A stretch of 64,000 nt of DNA from an uncultured bacterium (GTDB lineage: Bacteria > Verrucomicrobiota > Lentisphaeria > Victivallales > UBA1829), in contig CACYHQ010000008.1 of the NCBI GenBank assembly GCA_902774245.1, forward strand, positions 1 through 64,000, written 5' to 3'. A model generated the notes under the pieces. The model ran no database searches. It saw only the letters and a list, made by a program, of their open reading frames with translations, and had not been told where the DNA came from. This document shows, in pieces, positions 62,082 to 64,000 of the stretch (position 1 is the first letter of the stretch; every line of letters starts with the position of its first letter). The translations under genes were made by a program, and so were the position numbers.

Positions 62082-63923
62082 ATGAGAATTGACTCTCCCG
62101 CGGCGCTCGCTGAATACGCGGCCGCCCTCAAGGCGCGCAAGCACGCGCCCGTCAAACTGCTCGTTTCCATGGGAACGTGCGGTATCGCCGCCGGTACCGG
62201 CGAAGTTCTGAAGGCCATCAACGACTACATCGCCGAGCATAAGCTCGACGGCGCGTTCGACGTCATCGAAGTCGGCTGCATGGGCCTCTGCTACGCCGAG
62301 CCCGTCATCATGCTCACCGACGACAAGGGCAAGCGCATCATCTACGGCGACGTGACCCCGCACCAGATCCCCGCCATCATGCAGGCCGGCCTCGAAGCTC
62401 CGGCCACCGGCACCCACACCATCGACCGCTGCTGGTACTATCCCGAAGACGAATCCCCCGCCGAAGGCGAACTTCAGGCGCGCATCGTCCTCCGCAACAC
62501 CGGCCGCATCAATCCTGAAGACATCGACCAGTACGTCGCCGAAGGCGGCTACTCCGCCCTCGCCAAGGTCGTCACCTCCATGAAGCCCCAGGACGTCATC
62601 GACGTGATCTCCGCCTCCAATCTCCGCGGACGCGGCGGCGCGGGCTTCCCCACCGGCAAGAAATGGTCCTTCGCCGCCGCACAGCCCGAAGGCGAAAAGT
62701 TCATCATCTGCAACGCCGACGAAGGCGACCCGGGCGCGTTCATGGACCGCGCCGTGCTCGAAGGCGACCCGAACGCCGTCCTCGAAGCCATGGCCATCGG
62801 CGGCTACGCGATCGGCGCGCACAACGGCGTCATCTACATCCGCGCGGAATACCCGCTCGCGGTGAAGCGCCTCGAAAACGCCATCGCCCAGGCTGAGGAA
62901 AAAGGCTTCCTCGGCAAGAACATCTTCGGCAGCGGCTTCGATTTCAAGCTTGAGATCAAGTTCGGCGCGGGCGCGTTCGTCTGCGGCGAGGAAACCGCCC
63001 TCATCCACTCCATCGAAGGCCAGCGCGGCGAACCCACGTTCAAGCCCCCGTTCCCCGCCATCCAGGGCCTCTGGAAGCGCCCGACCGTCGTGAACAACGT
63101 CGAGACCTACGCCTGCATCGCGGCGATCATCCGCAAGGGCGCCGACTGGTTCAAGGGCCTCGGCACCGCCGGTTCCCCCGGCACGAAGGTCTTCGCCCTC
63201 GCCGGCAAGATCTCCAAGGTCGGCCTCGCCGAAGTCCCGATGGGCATGACCCTCCGCCAGATCATCTACGAGATCGGCGGCGGCATCAAGGACGGCCGCG
63301 ACTTCAAGGCCGTGCAGACCGGCGGTCCGTCCGGCGGCTGCATCACCAAGAAGAACCTCGACCTCCAGATTGACTACGAAGCCCTCAAATCCATCGGCTC
63401 CATGATGGGATCCGGCGGCATGATCGTCATGGACGAGGACGACTGCATGGTCAACATCGCCAAGTTCTTCCTCGATTTCACCGCCGACGAATCCTGCGGC
63501 AAGTGCACCCCGTGCCGCGTCGGCAACCGCCGCATGCTCGAGCTCCTGAACAAGATCACCTCCGGCGAAGGCAACATGGAAATCCTCGAGAAGCTCAAAA
63601 CGCTCTCCGCCACCATCAAGGACACCGCCCTCTGCGGCCTCGGCCAGACCGCCCCGAACCCGGTTCTCTCCACGCTCGCGAACTTCGAAGACGAATATCT
63701 CGCCCACGTGAAGGACCACCGCTGCCCCGCCGGCGTCTGCGCCAACCTCATCCAGTTCAACGTGACCGACAAGTGCGTCGGCTGCGGTCTCTGCGCCAAG
63801 CGCTGCCCGGTCGGCGCGATTTCCGGCGAGAAGAAGATGAAACATGTCATCAACCAGGCCAAGTGCATCAAGTGCGGCGCGTGCTTCGGCGCCTGCAAGT
63901 TCCATGCCATCGCCAAGATCTGA
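62082..63923 (+). CDS. hydB: [FeFe]-hydrogenase beta subunit, NuoF-like flavoprotein with extra iron-sulfur domains
   Basis: The 613-residue HydB-type subunit contains, in order: an N-terminal thioredoxin-like [2Fe-2S] domain (SMGTCGIAAGTGEVL, VGCMGLCYAEP), then the NuoF flavin/NAD domain (LRGRGGAGFPTGKKW, NADEGDPGAFMDRAVLEGDP, GAGAFVCGEETALIHSIEG), then the [4Fe-4S] site ESCGKCTPCRVGNRR near 470. A C-terminal pair of ferredoxin clusters closes it (CVGCGLCAKRCPVGA and CIKCGACFGACKF). This layout matches HydB of the electron-bifurcating hydrogenase of Thermotoga (about 626 residues), which couples NADH and ferredoxin to H2. HndB and HndC are separate in Desulfovibrio, so this is the fused form. 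Confidence 0.93.
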   Translation: MRIDSPAALAEYAAALKARKHAPVKLLVSMGTCGIAAGTGEVLKAINDYIAEHKLDGAFDVIEVGCMGLCYAEPVIMLTDDKGKRIIYGDVTPHQIPAIMQAGLEAPATGTHTIDRCWYYPEDESPAEGELQARIVLRNTGRINPEDIDQYVAEGGYSALAKVVTSMKPQDVIDVISASNLRGRGGAGFPTGKKWSFAAAQPEGEKFIICNADEGDPGAFMDRAVLEGDPNAVLEAMAIGGYAIGAHNGVIYIRAEYPLAVKRLENAIAQAEEKGFLGKNIFGSGFDFKLEIKFGAGAFVCGEETALIHSIEGQRGEPTFKPPFPAIQGLWKRPTVVNNVETYACIAAIIRKGADWFKGLGTAGSPGTKVFALAGKISKVGLAEVPMGMTLRQIIYEIGGGIKDGRDFKAVQTGGPSGGCITKKNLDLQIDYEALKSIGSMMGSGGMIVMDEDDCMVNIAKFFLDFTADESCGKCTPCRVGNRRMLELLNKITSGEGNMEILEKLKTLSATIKDTALCGLGQTAPNPVLSTLANFEDEYLAHVKDHRCPAGVCANLIQFNVTDKCVGCGLCAKRCPVGAISGEKKMKHVINQAKCIKCGACFGACKFHAIAKI

Positions 63924-63945
63924 CCGAGAGGAGCATTACACTACT

Positions 63946-64000
63946 ATGAGCACAGTCAATCTTACCATCAACAACAAGCCCGTAGCCGTCGAGGCCGGTT
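63946..64000 (+). CDS. hydA: [FeFe]-hydrogenase alpha subunit (start only, truncated by window edge)
   Basis: The visible 18 residues (MSTVNLTINNKPVAVEAG) fit the beginning of the N-terminal plant-type [2Fe-2S] domain of HydA/HndD or NuoG. GAGAGGAG stands about 11 nt before the ATG, 22 bp after hydB. The H-cluster domain would lie beyond the window, so HydA is inferred from operon order. A NuoG-like or formate dehydrogenase subunit cannot be excluded. Confidence 0.7.
   Translation, partial: MSTVNLTINNKPVAVEAG

Overview
The window looks like chromosomal DNA of a GC-rich anaerobic bacterium, probably from the PVC superphylum and perhaps Lentisphaerota/Victivallales. This placement is inferred from three things: a GreA with a very long N-terminal extension of the kind known from Chlamydiae, an electron-bifurcating [FeFe]-hydrogenase operon with a hybrid cluster protein, and several lineage-looking genes without common homologues. 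No rRNA or other taxonomic marker was available to confirm it. Most genes have readable sigma70-like promoters (TTGNNN, 16-18 bp, TATNNT), often with TG next to the -10 hexamer.

Layout. 1-2065 is decayed mobile DNA: the N-terminal part of an ISL3-type transposase (minus strand) abuts a frameshifted phage tail tape-measure gene, followed by a 142-nt nested inverted repeat. 2066-8495 is a glycan O-acetylation locus (an AT-rich AlgX/AlgJ-like protein, a broken copy of the MBOAT gene start, an intact MBOAT acyltransferase, and two further AlgX/AlgJ-like proteins). 9064-14255 holds mraY and an acid-resistance style antiporter/arginine decarboxylase pair. 14267-20147 (minus) is a tight topA-sanA-ispD-glycosyltransferase operon, in which TopA has tandem repeats in place of zinc fingers. 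20439-24473 (minus) is a moxR-DUF58-membrane protein-VWA (Bat-like) operon. 24810-34592 carries an XRE/S24-like regulator, uxaC, an IS66-derived ORF lacking the catalytic core, a YhiN-type flavoprotein, long-form greA, a metallophosphoesterase and glnS.

34824-41058 holds hcp, a chagasin-like lipoprotein and a cell-surface/LPS-type cluster (WaaP-like kinase, nucleotidyltransferase-like protein, phosphodiesterase/alkaline phosphatase-like enzyme, GT2). tRNA-Gly and tRNA-Tyr follow. 41907-50685 is a compact run gyrB-recA-TPR protein-TolQ-TolR-anchor protein-zinc ribbon, the last five overlapping, which looks like a lineage-specific Tol/Ton energised envelope machine. 50693-53880 (minus) couples an HHxxxDG acyltransferase to an LCAT-like lipoprotein lipase. 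54335-61268 contains an FtsQ-like protein, a GntR regulator with a ligand domain, a short FAD oxidoreductase, a CYTH protein, a YtrA-type regulator with a membrane partner, and a tandem pair of paralogous membrane-anchored proteins. 61515-64000 starts the hydCBA hydrogenase operon, with hydA cut by the window edge.

Two intergenic repeat families stand out. One is a 40-bp perfect or near-perfect hairpin (CAAGTTTCAGTTAAAA and its complement) at three loci, each beside an alternating purine-pyrimidine tract. The other is a REP/BIME-like element built on a GGCTA(A)CGCTC core at two loci, one of them bounded by a 15-bp direct repeat.
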